A stretch of 46,710 nucleotides of DNA, taken from a virus. The translations under genes and the position numbers were made by a program. The notes beneath the pieces are model-generated. The model was not told the DNA's origin and made no database searches. It worked only from the letters and a program-made list of their open reading frames with translations. Below are positions 30,510-39,539 of the stretch, in pieces (positions within the stretch are counted from its first letter, which is position 1; the number at the start of each line of letters is the position of its first letter). The stretch spans positions 1 through 46,710 of the IMG/VR virus record IMGVR_UViG_3300036760_000063; one strand, given 5' to 3'.

Positions 30510-31583
30510 CTATTGCACCTCTGTGGTCAGACTACCTGCTACGCGCGTCGTGTTAACAGACGTTTGCCAGTTTGCCGCGCCATAATCAACCGTGGATAAA
30601 GACAGGGTTGTGCTGCCAGCCGCACTGGTGTCGATGGTACCGCCAGATTTCCACGCGCCTTCGTAGTAATTCAACAGCGATTGTAAAGACTGTCCGGCAC
30701 ACGTGAAACCGCCCGGCACTTTTACCTGAAGAGCAAATGGTGTCGCACTAACTGAAGTGAGCGTGAAGTTGATAGTGATTGTGAGTTGGCGGCCGCGAAG
30801 AAGATAACGAAAGGTCAAGATATCCCCGGATTCAACAGTCCAAGTGCCGGCGGAAGCTGTGAAATCGCCAGAAGCATAGGCTACTGCAATATATGAACCT
30901 TGGTCGTGCGCTACTAAACGCCAGCGTGTTGTGACTATGTCGTATTCATAGGTCGCGTAACCACTGCTTGCCGCGAGTGGTGTGTTACCACTCGTTGCGA
31001 CATTGAGGAATCTATTGGCCGCAGAAGATCCTACATTCTGGTGCGCGAACTCGACCTGCCCAGCTCCCACAGAGACGATGGTGATATGTTGTCCGTCGAT
31101 ACCTGCAACGAAACCCCTGAGTGTCAATAACGAGGCATTATCACAACGAAGAACAGACACACCAGAGGATAAAACGAAATCATCCTGTGTACCCGTCAAC
31201 GTCGTGGTCTGCACGATAGGCGGGTTGGGCAGGGAGAGTGCCCAGAATCCATCTTCACCATCAATACCATCTAATCCTGGAGAACCAATTAATCCTGGAG
31301 AACCAATTAATCCCTGAGAGCCGACAGAGCCTGGAGAACCTACAATACTAAAACCATCTTCGCCATTTAAACCATCGCCACTAAAATTACTTAATAATTG
31401 AACTATATTCTCTTGAATAATAGTAGTAGAAGAACTTCCACCACTGCTCAATGAGCTAATTTGTTTGCTTACAATTGCAAGATTATTAATTAAATCATGA
31501 ATAACTTGATAAAGAGGATTATCTTTCTGCTGTAAACCTGTATTTAATAATGCTGTATAAAGTCTCGTTGGGTCTATAGCCAT
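30510..31583 (-). CDS. Chimeric tail fibre: AT-rich collagen-like N-part, GC-rich receptor-type C-part
   Basis: 357 residues. Residues 1-45 are a helical attachment segment (DPTRLYTALLNTG), 75-110 are collagen-like G-x-y repeats (GSPGSVGSQGLIGSPGL). From about residue 113 (base 31245) to the stop the DNA becomes about 50% GC with different codons and encodes a beta-rich domain with a typical C-terminal knob (TTLSLSTVDYGAANW). The N-part is the phage's own; the C-part looks acquired. Immediately after the stop another frame reads ITQVLNAIKAKADTL, probably a leftover of the original C-terminus. Confidence 0.8.
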   Translation of the reverse strand: MAIDPTRLYTALLNTGLQQKDNPLYQVIHDLINNLAIVSKQISSLSSGGSSSTTIIQENIVQLLSNFSGDGLNGEDGFSIVGSPGSVGSQGLIGSPGLIGSPGLDGIDGEDGFWALSLPNPPIVQTTTLTGTQDDFVLSSGVSVLRCDNASLLTLRGFVAGIDGQHITIVSVGAGQVEFAHQNVGSSAANRFLNVATSGNTPLAASSGYATYEYDIVTTRWRLVAHDQGSYIAVAYASGDFTASAGTWTVESGDILTFRYLLRGRQLTITINFTLTSVSATPFALQVKVPGGFTCAGQSLQSLLNYYEGAWKSGGTIDTSAAGSTTLSLSTVDYGAANWQTSVNTTRVAGSLTTEVQ

Positions 31584-31585
31584 TT

Positions 31586-32782
31586 TTATGGTAAGAAAGC
31601 TGTTGTAGCAAAAGGACTAGGAATTTCTACATCTCTAAGGATAGTGACAACTTGCAGAGATGCAATAATAGAGAAATCTCCAGTTTCATCTTCATCAAAA
31701 TTATTTCTTGATAAAATCTTCACCGGATATGTCATTAGACTAAAGAAATCATCTCTATATATTGTATCCTCTATTATATCTGGTAGCATTATTCTTTGTA
31801 TATTTGTAGTATATCCCTCCCTAAAATATAATTCATCACTAGTTTGACCACTAACTAAAGAATATATTCCTGAAGCATCTTCAGCTAAAACTTGTAATGT
31901 TCCTAATAATACAGTGCCTGAGAATTGTACTCCGTTTCCAATAAGTGAAATATTTACGTTTCCGCCACGTGTTCTAAAACTAAGATTGAAACCAAAAGGA
32001 ATATAAAACCAAAGTATATTATATTCTTGAAGAATAATATAATATGAATTCGAATCTAAGTATATATATTCAGTATCACCGGTTATAGGATCAATATAAC
32101 TAAGTTGTATTTGAGCAACTCCGTTTAAGATTCCTTGTTGTGTCTGACCACTAATTCCAGCACTTCCTGCTGCAATGTAAGTGGAAACTTTGGCTTTATC
32201 TCCAGTTTTAACTGGAATATTAGAATTCTCCAAAGTAAATTGTGATGCCTGAATAGTATAAGTTCCTTCAATACGTAAATTGTAGATATAAAATATGGCA
32301 GAACTGCCAGCGCTAGAATCAAGAACGGCTCGAAATCCACATCCATTATTAAATAATGATAAAGCAGTTGGAATCAAACTATAAGGGAACGTTTTACTAT
32401 TTATCGTTCCCTGTGCTAATTCATTCTGTTGAAGATAGAAATTTGCATTATTAGTTAAATCAACTTCAACTTTAACTTCTGCTGTTAAAGGAGTGAATCC
32501 AGCCGGCAATGTATCAAATGAAATTGGAATAAGACTACCATCTAAGTAGCAACTATTGCCAAAAAAATCAAATCTTAAAGCATTATCAAAAGCGAGAAGC
32601 GGTGTTGCTGATGCCATTAAAGCATATAAACTAGTTTCCTCTATAATCGCATCTACTATCGTAGTACCTGGAATGGAAATATCATCAAAAAACCAAGTAG
32701 CCCAAGGTGCAACAATAGGAGGATTAATAGGACCACCACTAATAAATCTTGTAGGACGAAGAATAAACGTCTTTGTAGGCAT
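31586..32782 (-). CDS. Large beta-rich tail/virion protein
   Basis: 398 residues with jelly-roll-like strands and no Cys-based or catalytic motifs. Near the N-terminus PWATWFFDDISIPGTT; ends in TTAFLP. Lies between the nozzle and the collagen-like fibre, so probably a fibre-base or tail-spike-like component. No family recognised with certainty. Confidence 0.65.
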   Translation of the reverse strand: MPTKTFILRPTRFISGGPINPPIVAPWATWFFDDISIPGTTIVDAIIEETSLYALMASATPLLAFDNALRFDFFGNSCYLDGSLIPISFDTLPAGFTPLTAEVKVEVDLTNNANFYLQQNELAQGTINSKTFPYSLIPTALSLFNNGCGFRAVLDSSAGSSAIFYIYNLRIEGTYTIQASQFTLENSNIPVKTGDKAKVSTYIAAGSAGISGQTQQGILNGVAQIQLSYIDPITGDTEYIYLDSNSYYIILQEYNILWFYIPFGFNLSFRTRGGNVNISLIGNGVQFSGTVLLGTLQVLAEDASGIYSLVSGQTSDELYFREGYTTNIQRIMLPDIIEDTIYRDDFFSLMTYPVKILSRNNFDEDETGDFSIIASLQVVTILRDVEIPSPFATTAFLP

Positions 32783-32783
32783 C

Positions 32784-34304
32784 TTAATTCAAATCAGCCC
32801 CTAAAATAATTTCATCAATATTATGAATAGCAATAGTATTAACACCCATTCTAAATGACCAAGGAGACCATCTAATATTTTTATAATCAAAGCCATTTCC
32901 ATAATTTCCCATTAATATTTGACTAGTTGGAAGAATTATGTAAATTTCTTTTTGAACAGGATCATTTACAAGTTGAATCTTTCCAAATGAATTTCTGTCC
33001 AAAGCTTTCCAGAAATTCTCAACTTTCCAACTTAACTCAGGAGTTACATATTTTCCATTAAATTGACTTATTCCTTGATATGTTGCTATGATTAAGAAGT
33101 CTACGGACGAGCTTCCAGAATCTAAAACTGTTGCAATTCCATGAACTGATGTTCCTAGAGCTGAATCAATTGGTATTAATGGCCAATTTGATGGAACATC
33201 ACTATTATCAGTATATGCTACTGTCTTAGCGCGTTTAAATACATATAAAACATCTCTCATCTCTTGCGCATTTGTAATTGGATTACCATCAAGAGGAACA
33301 ACAATCAACCCATTAATCTGATTAATAGCTTCAGGTTCACCAGGCTGGCTTACTAGAATCAGTGAAATATCTGTAGCCGTTGCCGCTACGCATAATCTAT
33401 TATGATAGAGACTCAGGCTAGCACCTGCGGGGATACTCGTATAATTATCTAATAGTGCTGAGGCGTCAGCTAACAAATCGGCATCGTAAAATGATATGTC
33501 ATTGAGAGCCGTTGTCGTGTTATCATTAATTACAGCACTGGGAACAAAAAAGAATTGTGAAGCTGTTAAATTAGTAGTTATTGGAGTGATAACTTTAGTA
33601 GCAACTAAGAGTCTTTTAACTACATTAGGATCTCCAGATGTTGGAATGCTTCCAAAACTAACAGAACTTCCAGCCGCTGTGATGAATGATGTTAAGATAG
33701 TTGGAGGAGCATTATATCCGGATCTAGTTTGAGAAACAATACCAAAAATATGCTGTCCTGAATCTGTATGACCTGCAGCTCCATTAGCAACAGTCATTAC
33801 GCCTGATAATCCAGCTCCTGCTGCTTTGCGTGCAGGATTACCAATTCCATCATATACATATAAAAATTCAGATGCTAATCCTTTTTGAAAAGTTAATTCT
33901 CCATTCACATAATCACTAAAAGGTGAAATATAGGCTCTTCCCGCATACGGAACAAATGCAAAATCTGTCATTCCAGCAATAGTTAATAATGGACCATATA
34001 CTGTAATAGAATCAACTATATGATGTATACTACCAAACCCCGAAACATAATCATATGTGAGAACAATTAATGTATTAGCAGTTTGAGTAGGATAATTATA
34101 AATTCTTTTAATATTTGTTAACGGAACTAGAACATCTTGACTAATTCTAATTCCAGGTCTAGTCTTGAATGTTGATTGATCTGAATAATCTATATTATTA
34201 CAATCTGTGAAACTGTCTCGTGGATTTGTGTCTTTATCACCACGATCATATAAACCATTAAATTTATCAATAGCTAATCCTTGATGATCACGAACGGGAG
34301 ACAT
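32784..34304 (-). CDS. Tail nozzle / tubular protein B-like (packaged-DNA stabilisation type)
   Basis: 506 residues. N-terminal DKFNGLYDRGDKD and FKTRPGIRIS, followed by blade-like repeats (LIVLTYDYVSGFG; FLIIATYQGISQFNGKYV), are characteristic of podovirus nozzle proteins such as T7 gp12 and P22 gp10 types, which form beta-propeller-like tubes. Starts right after the adaptor gene, the usual order. Good confidence in class, not in close homologue. Confidence 0.8.
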   Translation of the reverse strand: MSPVRDHQGLAIDKFNGLYDRGDKDTNPRDSFTDCNNIDYSDQSTFKTRPGIRISQDVLVPLTNIKRIYNYPTQTANTLIVLTYDYVSGFGSIHHIVDSITVYGPLLTIAGMTDFAFVPYAGRAYISPFSDYVNGELTFQKGLASEFLYVYDGIGNPARKAAGAGLSGVMTVANGAAGHTDSGQHIFGIVSQTRSGYNAPPTILTSFITAAGSSVSFGSIPTSGDPNVVKRLLVATKVITPITTNLTASQFFFVPSAVINDNTTTALNDISFYDADLLADASALLDNYTSIPAGASLSLYHNRLCVAATATDISLILVSQPGEPEAINQINGLIVVPLDGNPITNAQEMRDVLYVFKRAKTVAYTDNSDVPSNWPLIPIDSALGTSVHGIATVLDSGSSSVDFLIIATYQGISQFNGKYVTPELSWKVENFWKALDRNSFGKIQLVNDPVQKEIYIILPTSQILMGNYGNGFDYKNIRWSPWSFRMGVNTIAIHNIDEIILGADLN

Positions 34305-34306
34305 GA

Positions 34307-35002
34307 TTAATAACTAACTCCACGGCGTTTGAAACTACTTCGGAATGGTCTACGCCTCGTAACAATACTCTGCATCCCCTTTATTGGAATACCTAATGAT
34401 CTACTTAAAGCAGCTCCAGTTAAGGAATCTAAAGCTACAGCACGTGACTCATTCTCAGCAATAAACATTGCACATAATGCAGCCGTCTTATATTCTAAAT
34501 ATGCCTTAACATTAGAAAATGGAAGATTTACATTAATATCTTTAATTAGAATCGGAGTATTAAATAAACTTGCAATATAATCTATTTTTAAATCATTATT
34601 TGCATTAGCGGCTATTAAGTGAATTCTTCCATGTTTTAATTCCCAAATTAGAAAAGAAGAAATAGTAGTAACATTATCTAAATAATGTGGAATAACATCT
34701 TTCTTTACCATAGGAGTCCATCTATCTAATCCTGATGGAGATTCCCATAATTGTTTTACTTCAATTAAATCACTAGGAAATGCTGGAGTTGTATCAAATC
34801 CCAGACGTGTAACACCTGAAGGAATAGTGATTGCGGCTGATGTTTCATTTGTTACTGGAATTCCATTTAACTCATATATTTCTTGCAATTCATCCAGTGA
34901 AAGATTAAGAAATTGTAAACAAGCAGCATTAGTGTATACAGCCTGATCTGAATCATTCATCAGGTTAGCTACCGTAGTTATAATTTCAGATGGACGCGGC
35001 AT
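34307..35002 (-). CDS. Head-tail adaptor (tubular protein A/gp4-like)
   Basis: 231 residues, helical N-terminus (PSEIITTVANLMND ... LNLSLDELQEIY), central beta region, basic C-terminal tail (TRRRPFRSSFKRRG). This is the build of short-tail adaptor proteins that join portal and nozzle. Three bases separate it from the nozzle gene. Function inferred from size, order and pattern. Confidence 0.75.
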   Translation of the reverse strand: MPRPSEIITTVANLMNDSDQAVYTNAACLQFLNLSLDELQEIYELNGIPVTNETSAAITIPSGVTRLGFDTTPAFPSDLIEVKQLWESPSGLDRWTPMVKKDVIPHYLDNVTTISSFLIWELKHGRIHLIAANANNDLKIDYIASLFNTPILIKDINVNLPFSNVKAYLEYKTAALCAMFIAENESRAVALDSLTGAALSRSLGIPIKGMQSIVTRRRPFRSSFKRRGVSY

Positions 35003-35014
35003 CTTCTTCTTTCA

Positions 35015-35377
35015 TTAAGACCAGATAAGACGAACTCCTACAATCTCAGCCGCAGCACTCAATACTAAACTAGTAAATGGAGTTACGATATCTAATGCTA
35101 TACTAGAAGGATCTGTTAGATGTAATCCTATACCAGTATCTCCGGCAACTCCCTTAAGCGTTATTAATGATGTATTAGCGGCTGGTGGAATGATTGTTAA
35201 TGCTGAAACAACAATTCCCGAAACTACTGGAGCTGTTATCGTATTATCTCCAATAGTTAATGTTTGAATAACACTCATCCCCGGAGAATCTTCATTATCT
35301 AAAGCAGATTGTATTAGATTTAAATCTGCATCACCTGAAAATTCAATTTGGATAGTACGACTAGATGTTGTACTCAT
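35015..35377 (-). CDS. Small beta-rich virion protein
   Basis: 120 residues with strand-rich pattern (LTIGDNTITAPVVSGIVVSALTI). ATGA overlap with the tiny basic gene upstream. Probably a decoration or tail-fibre adaptor protein, in line with the similar proteins elsewhere in the late unit. Confidence 0.65.
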   Translation of the reverse strand: MSTTSSRTIQIEFSGDADLNLIQSALDNEDSPGMSVIQTLTIGDNTITAPVVSGIVVSALTIIPPAANTSLITLKGVAGDTGIGLHLTDPSSIALDIVTPFTSLVLSAAAEIVGVRLIWS

Positions 35378-35511
35378 ATTGCCTCCTCAAATGGACTAAT
35401 GATTAATATTATTTTATCTTTATTAATAAATCTGTATTCATTTCTATATATTTTAGCTTTTATTATATTTTCATTTTTAGTATTTGGTCTTTTTCTAGGA
35501 CATTTTCTCAT
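35374..35511 (-). CDS. Small basic protein, 45 residues
   Basis: ATG 35511; TGA overlaps the next ATG. N-terminus MRKCPRKRPNTKNEN is strongly basic, then a strand (KIILIISPFEE). Not part of any longer frame; the exact overlap supports reality. Could be a nucleic-acid-binding or assembly peptide. Confidence 0.55.
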   Translation of the reverse strand: MRKCPRKRPNTKNENIIKAKIYRNEYRFINKDKIILIISPFEEAI

Positions 35512-35519
35512 AATCTTTT

Positions 35520-36245
35520 TTAAATCGCAAACTTCAATTCTTTTGCAAGAGGATGATTCTTATCAATACTCTTGCATGTTGGACAAATAGGAAATTCATT
35601 ATTTCTCATACCTCCGCAAGCCTTACATTGAGTGAGTTCAGCAGTTTGAAAATCTTTAAGCCAAGGCTTATCATTAAAATTAAGTTCTCTAGCTGCAAGA
35701 CGCATTTCATCCCAAATAGCAAGAGGATTACCACTTGTTCTAGACCAGAGAGAATCTGCAATACGAACAAGAACTTTGTACCAATTATCTTGTTTTGTTT
35801 TAGTTTCATCTAATTTATTTTTATAATTCAGTTTAATATCCATAATATTATGCTCACCTAAAATAAAGAATAATCCGGGCATTGCATCGGCCATGTTGCA
35901 TCCTAACATTCCATTACAATAATCTTTAATAACAGAATCAGCAATTTGAATACTACTAACAGGAATTTCTAACATTGGTTGATCTACATCTATATCCTTC
36001 CACCAACTAGAACTTCCTACAACTAAAATAGAAGGATTTTCATAGTTTCCGGCTGGGATATGAAATTTTCCCGGCTCAATCGTATGTTTAATCTCATCAA
36101 TTTCCTTAGGAAAAATGCTAATAATTGTACAACGATCCATAGGATTTTTAGTAGCTCGAATTAACCTTCTACTATTGAATAATGGAGCAGTAAATTCTAG
36201 TGGAGTACTGCCTGCCATAATTGTCTTTCCAACTTCATCTGCCAT
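35520..36245 (-). CDS. Phage protein with C-terminal zinc ribbon
   Basis: 241 residues with AAAAGGA upstream. C-terminal CKACGGMRNNEFPICPTC is a CX2C...CX2C zinc ribbon (about residues 207-226). The N-terminal 120 residues are beta-rich with FHIPAGNYENPSILVVG. Proteins of this build recur in virion modules of environmental phages between scaffold and tail genes but have no assigned role. Likely virion-assembly factor. Confidence 0.7.
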   Translation of the reverse strand: MADEVGKTIMAGSTPLEFTAPLFNSRRLIRATKNPMDRCTIISIFPKEIDEIKHTIEPGKFHIPAGNYENPSILVVGSSSWWKDIDVDQPMLEIPVSSIQIADSVIKDYCNGMLGCNMADAMPGLFFILGEHNIMDIKLNYKNKLDETKTKQDNWYKVLVRIADSLWSRTSGNPLAIWDEMRLAARELNFNDKPWLKDFQTAELTQCKACGGMRNNEFPICPTCKSIDKNHPLAKELKFAI

Positions 36246-36272
36246 TTTATTTTCCTTTTTGATGTGGGAGCA

Positions 36273-36809
36273 TCAATTTAAAATTTCATTTCCAGGAACG
36301 ACAATTCCACTACCATAGTGGAGATTATCTGTCAAATCACTTTCGTTTCCGAATAATTCATCTATGACTTTTTTTAATTCTATTTCTTTTTCTTCAGCAG
36401 ATATATTCTTATCTTTATATCTTGTGAATGTTCCTGCTTTATTTATAGCACTAAAGATAGATTCAATTATAAATCTGCATCCTTCAAAAAAAGGAGGGAG
36501 ATAATTACCATGTTTATCCTGAAAAACCCAAGCGGGCTCATATGAAACTTTTACTATTAAATCTGTTTCTCCGACAACTGGAATAAGACGTTCTAATATA
36601 TACTTCTCTCTAATCCACTGTTTATATTTTGGTAATAGACGAACTTCAGGATGAAGTAATTCAAATCCTTCATCTGTAAAATCTGTTAATCTCTTTTCGT
36701 ATTGATCTTCTGACCAAACAATCCGAAAACAAGGAGCGTTACCAAATTCAGTACCAAACTCCTCTAATAACTTCTTATTTATATTTTCAATAGATTCTCT
36801 TAATTCCAC
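36273..36809 (-). CDS. Conserved-type hypothetical protein of the virion module
   Basis: 178 residues from GTG 36809 with AAGGAGAT upstream. Charged alpha/beta protein; FRIVWSEDQYEKRLTDF and PPFFEGCRFIIES are the clearest blocks. It recurs next to such zinc-ribbon genes in this phage type by my recollection, but no function can be assigned. Confidence 0.65.
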   Translation of the reverse strand: MELRESIENINKKLLEEFGTEFGNAPCFRIVWSEDQYEKRLTDFTDEGFELLHPEVRLLPKYKQWIREKYILERLIPVVGETDLIVKVSYEPAWVFQDKHGNYLPPFFEGCRFIIESIFSAINKAGTFTRYKDKNISAEEKEIELKKVIDELFGNESDLTDNLHYGSGIVVPGNEILN

Positions 36810-36829
36810 TTCTATCTCCTTAAAGATGA

Positions 36830-36893
36830 GCTGCTTTAATCCCCATCTTATTCATAATTCTGTGAATAAGATGTTTCCCTGCATTAAAGCAGC
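36830..36893 (-). terminator. Nested double inverted repeat between 36906 and 36273 genes
   Basis: Outer stem GCTGCTTTAAT/ATTAAAGCAGC (36830-36840, 36883-36893, 11 bp) encloses an inner stem CATCTTATTCA/TGAATAAGATG (36844-36854, 36863-36873, 11 bp). On the minus strand it ends about 20 bases before the AAGGAG of the next gene, without a T-run, so it may be a partial terminator, mRNA-processing or stability structure rather than a stop. Confidence 0.75.
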
Positions 36894-36905
36894 CCAATTC
36901 AAATT

Positions 36906-37826
36906 TTATGCCCCAGGCGGTGAAGTTACAATTAAATCAGCAGTTCCTTCACAATAATTACTCCAGCTATCTGTTGAACCACCGCTATATCCATTAGAAA
37001 TCTGAATCTCTCCAGTAGTATTCTTAAACATATTCAGAATAACATGATTGTTATTTCCTTGTCCAGAAACAGCGATAGTAGAAATAACTTTATTTGTTGA
37101 ACCTGAACCAGCAGCATAGAATCTATTTTTTTCAATTAAAGAATTTGAAAGGGACATCTTAATATCGTTTAAATTTGAAATAAAATGGCAATTCTTAATC
37201 ATCCATGCTAATGGAACGGCAACTCCAGTACTAATACCTTTAATAGCAGTATCAGCGATAGATTCAAATCTACAATTATCAATTAATACATGGCCACATC
37301 CGCCGACATCCTCAATACCAATTCCAGTTGTACCACCGCCAACAAAATAACAATCTACAATTTCAGCATGCGAACCATCTGGAATCGCAGCAGTTTCTGC
37401 TCTTGCCAATCTAATACATGCAGAAGCAGCTACGGGAGCAAATTGGATATTTTCAATTCTCCAACCCTGCTCTCTTAATGTTAATAATGGAGTTGTAGCT
37501 ACAGGAGAAGCTGGAGCTAACCATGATGCTCCGCCACCTGTAGCAACACCTGCATTAGTAGCTTGTCGAGGTCTATTAGCAGCACCCAAAAGAGTTACAT
37601 CAAATACTCCTAATGGTGCAGTAGCTTGTTCTAATAGAACACCAGAAAGATAAATCAGATCCCTATTCCGTAAATTAGGAGCTAAATCTGTAAATGTAGT
37701 AAATGAACCTCTAGGTCCTCCACCTTGAGGAAATAAATACCAAACTTTATTAATTAGACCATAATCATTTAATATAGCCCTACGATTTTCTTGCTGAGAT
37801 GTGCGCCAAAATCCTACTTGTGTCAT
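36906..37826 (-). CDS. Right-handed beta-helix tailspike-like protein
   Basis: 306 residues. Repeated rungs with N/C/G stacks: HAEIVDCYFVGGGT, HVLIDNCRFESIADTAI, AWMIKNCHFISNL, NSLIEKNRFYAAG, NHVILNMFKNTTG. This is a parallel beta-helix, as in tailspikes and polysaccharide lyases. Probably attaches to or degrades host surface glycans. GGAG-AACAAA-ATG ribosome site. Downstream of a strong hairpin. Confidence 0.82.
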   Translation of the reverse strand: MTQVGFWRTSQQENRRAILNDYGLINKVWYLFPQGGGPRGSFTTFTDLAPNLRNRDLIYLSGVLLEQATAPLGVFDVTLLGAANRPRQATNAGVATGGGASWLAPASPVATTPLLTLREQGWRIENIQFAPVAASACIRLARAETAAIPDGSHAEIVDCYFVGGGTTGIGIEDVGGCGHVLIDNCRFESIADTAIKGISTGVAVPLAWMIKNCHFISNLNDIKMSLSNSLIEKNRFYAAGSGSTNKVISTIAVSGQGNNNHVILNMFKNTTGEIQISNGYSGGSTDSWSNYCEGTADLIVTSPPGA

Positions 37827-37868
37827 TTTGTTCTCCAGCTTCTTAAGCCGTTCTTACAGAACAGAGAA

Positions 37869-37908
37869 GGGGTTCCCTGTTATACAAAATTATATAACGG
37901 GGAACCCC
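37869..37908 (-). terminator. Long stem-loop after the capsid/decoration genes
   Basis: GGGGTTCCCTGTTATA (37869-37884) pairs with TATAACGGGGAACCCC (37893-37908): 16 bp with one G-T wobble, 8-base loop. Placed between the decoration gene and the beta-helix gene. No T-run on either strand, so it could give partial termination or protect the upstream capsid mRNA 3' end. Confidence 0.75.
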
Positions 37909-37916
37909 GTTAGTGG

Positions 37917-38234
37917 TTACAGAGCATACCAAAGAGTAGTTGCAGGGTCATATACAAGAGTAACTGGCACATTAGTTACAGTCGTTTTAGCAACTGCGAT
38001 AGCACCAGCCCCAGAACCACCAGTAGCAAATGCACCAGAAGTTCCTGTCGACCATACAAATGTTAATTCACAATATCCACTAACAGGGGGAACAATAACA
38101 GTTACAGGAGTAGTTCCAGTAATACGAGTTAATTTCGTCTGAGGACTAATCGTAGCGGCTGATGCAATAGTAGCAGGATTAGGTTGTAAATTACTCTGTA
38201 CGGTTGAAAGTTGCTGAAAGAGCAAGTCACTCAT
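37917..38234 (-). CDS. Small beta-rich capsid decoration-type protein
   Basis: 105 residues. Short helix (SDLLFQQLSTVQSNL) then strands (CELTFVWSTGTSGAFATGGSGAGAIAVAK). Directly downstream of the major capsid gene, the usual place for decoration or head-fibre proteins. Inferred role. Confidence 0.65.
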   Translation of the reverse strand: MSDLLFQQLSTVQSNLQPNPATIASAATISPQTKLTRITGTTPVTVIVPPVSGYCELTFVWSTGTSGAFATGGSGAGAIAVAKTTVTNVPVTLVYDPATTLWYAL

Positions 38235-38269
38235 TTTTTTCTCCTTTTTATTAATTATTTAAAAAATAA

Positions 38270-39523
38270 TTAATATCCACTTGGAATCGCTAATGCATCG
38301 ATATAAGCAGTTGCAGCGGGATTCAAAACGAAAGTCTGAAATCCCACTACCATGTAGAATATATCTGCAGCAGCTACACCACCACTTGCTCCACGAAGTT
38401 CAAATATTCTACGACCATCTGATGTATAGAATCCAATAGGCAATATTTCAGCTCGGCCCCAAATAGAACTAACTACGAAATCAATGCGTTTCTTACTCCA
38501 ATTGAAGTGCTGTTTAATAGGAGCACCGGCTAATTGCATATTATCACCAAAATACATATTCAATGCTTCATCCTTAGCCTGCTTATGAATGATAGAAACT
38601 AATTGTCCAATCTCTTCGTAAGCTTGTGCTTGACATGGATGTGTCCAAGCAGTGGGATCAAAATTATTGTCAATACCAACCCTATTTCCAATCTTATTAA
38701 TAGCTAATCGTGGCAACGGCAATGTTAAAGCAGAATTTCCACCATTAACTCGGTTAGACCGAATTTCTGGGGTACTAGCTCTATCATAACCTAACCATGT
38801 ACCAGTAGAAGCATTACTGTGATGATATGGAACACCATATAATCCAGGTAATGCCGTAGGATTAGATAATCCATCAACAATTAACACATCAGTAGCAACA
38901 GCACCAGTAACAGCAGGAGTTACTTGAATCTGCTTATTTTCAACATCCCATAATGTAATAACGCCCTTACCTCTAAAAGTTGCAAGAGTAGTATCATAAA
39001 CCTGAACTACCTGATCATAACGGACTAATCGAGCTCCGAATTCCGAATCCAACGTATAAGTGTCAACACCGCCACTAGTGGCCACAACAGTAATAGTACC
39101 AACTTGACCAGTACCAGTTCCTTGAAGCTGTGCATCAAGTTGACGTTTAATTTCAACTGTTGCTCCTGCAGTCATACGGCGAACAGCATTAATTACACTC
39201 TTACGTCTATCATCAGTAGACCATTGTGTAAGCTTTGTATATTCAATAGCTTCCTGTAGAAATACTGGTCTTAGAACAGCCTTATCCCAAGTGGGACCAC
39301 CGCCCCGACCCATATCTCCACCATCAGGATTAAAATATGAAAATCTACCACCGGGACGTAATTCCATAGGAGCACGCATCTCTCTATATGAAACTACTTC
39401 CACATCACGCTTCTTGATATTACCAAAGAAGGTGTCATCAGACTCGAAGACAGTTGTTACCTTCGGTAAAACTCTTTCAAGTTCAGTTCCGGCAACAACA
39501 CTTTCGACAACAGGTCCAGGCAT
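38270..39523 (-). CDS. Major capsid protein (HK97-fold, N4gp56/gp10-like)
   Basis: 417 residues. N-terminal arm, then VEVVSYREMRAPMELRPGGRFSYFNPDGGDMGRG (an E-loop-type region), a helix with KSVINAVRRMTAGATVEIKRQLDAQL (spine helix), and a C-terminal A-domain ending in NPAATAYIDALAI. Lies immediately downstream of the scaffold and before a decoration protein, the canonical order. No own promoter seen. Confidence 0.88.
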   Translation of the reverse strand: MPGPVVESVVAGTELERVLPKVTTVFESDDTFFGNIKKRDVEVVSYREMRAPMELRPGGRFSYFNPDGGDMGRGGGPTWDKAVLRPVFLQEAIEYTKLTQWSTDDRRKSVINAVRRMTAGATVEIKRQLDAQLQGTGTGQVGTITVVATSGGVDTYTLDSEFGARLVRYDQVVQVYDTTLATFRGKGVITLWDVENKQIQVTPAVTGAVATDVLIVDGLSNPTALPGLYGVPYHHSNASTGTWLGYDRASTPEIRSNRVNGGNSALTLPLPRLAINKIGNRVGIDNNFDPTAWTHPCQAQAYEEIGQLVSIIHKQAKDEALNMYFGDNMQLAGAPIKQHFNWSKKRIDFVVSSIWGRAEILPIGFYTSDGRRIFELRGASGGVAAADIFYMVVGFQTFVLNPAATAYIDALAIPSGY

Positions 39524-39539
39524 AATTCAGTCCTCTCGA

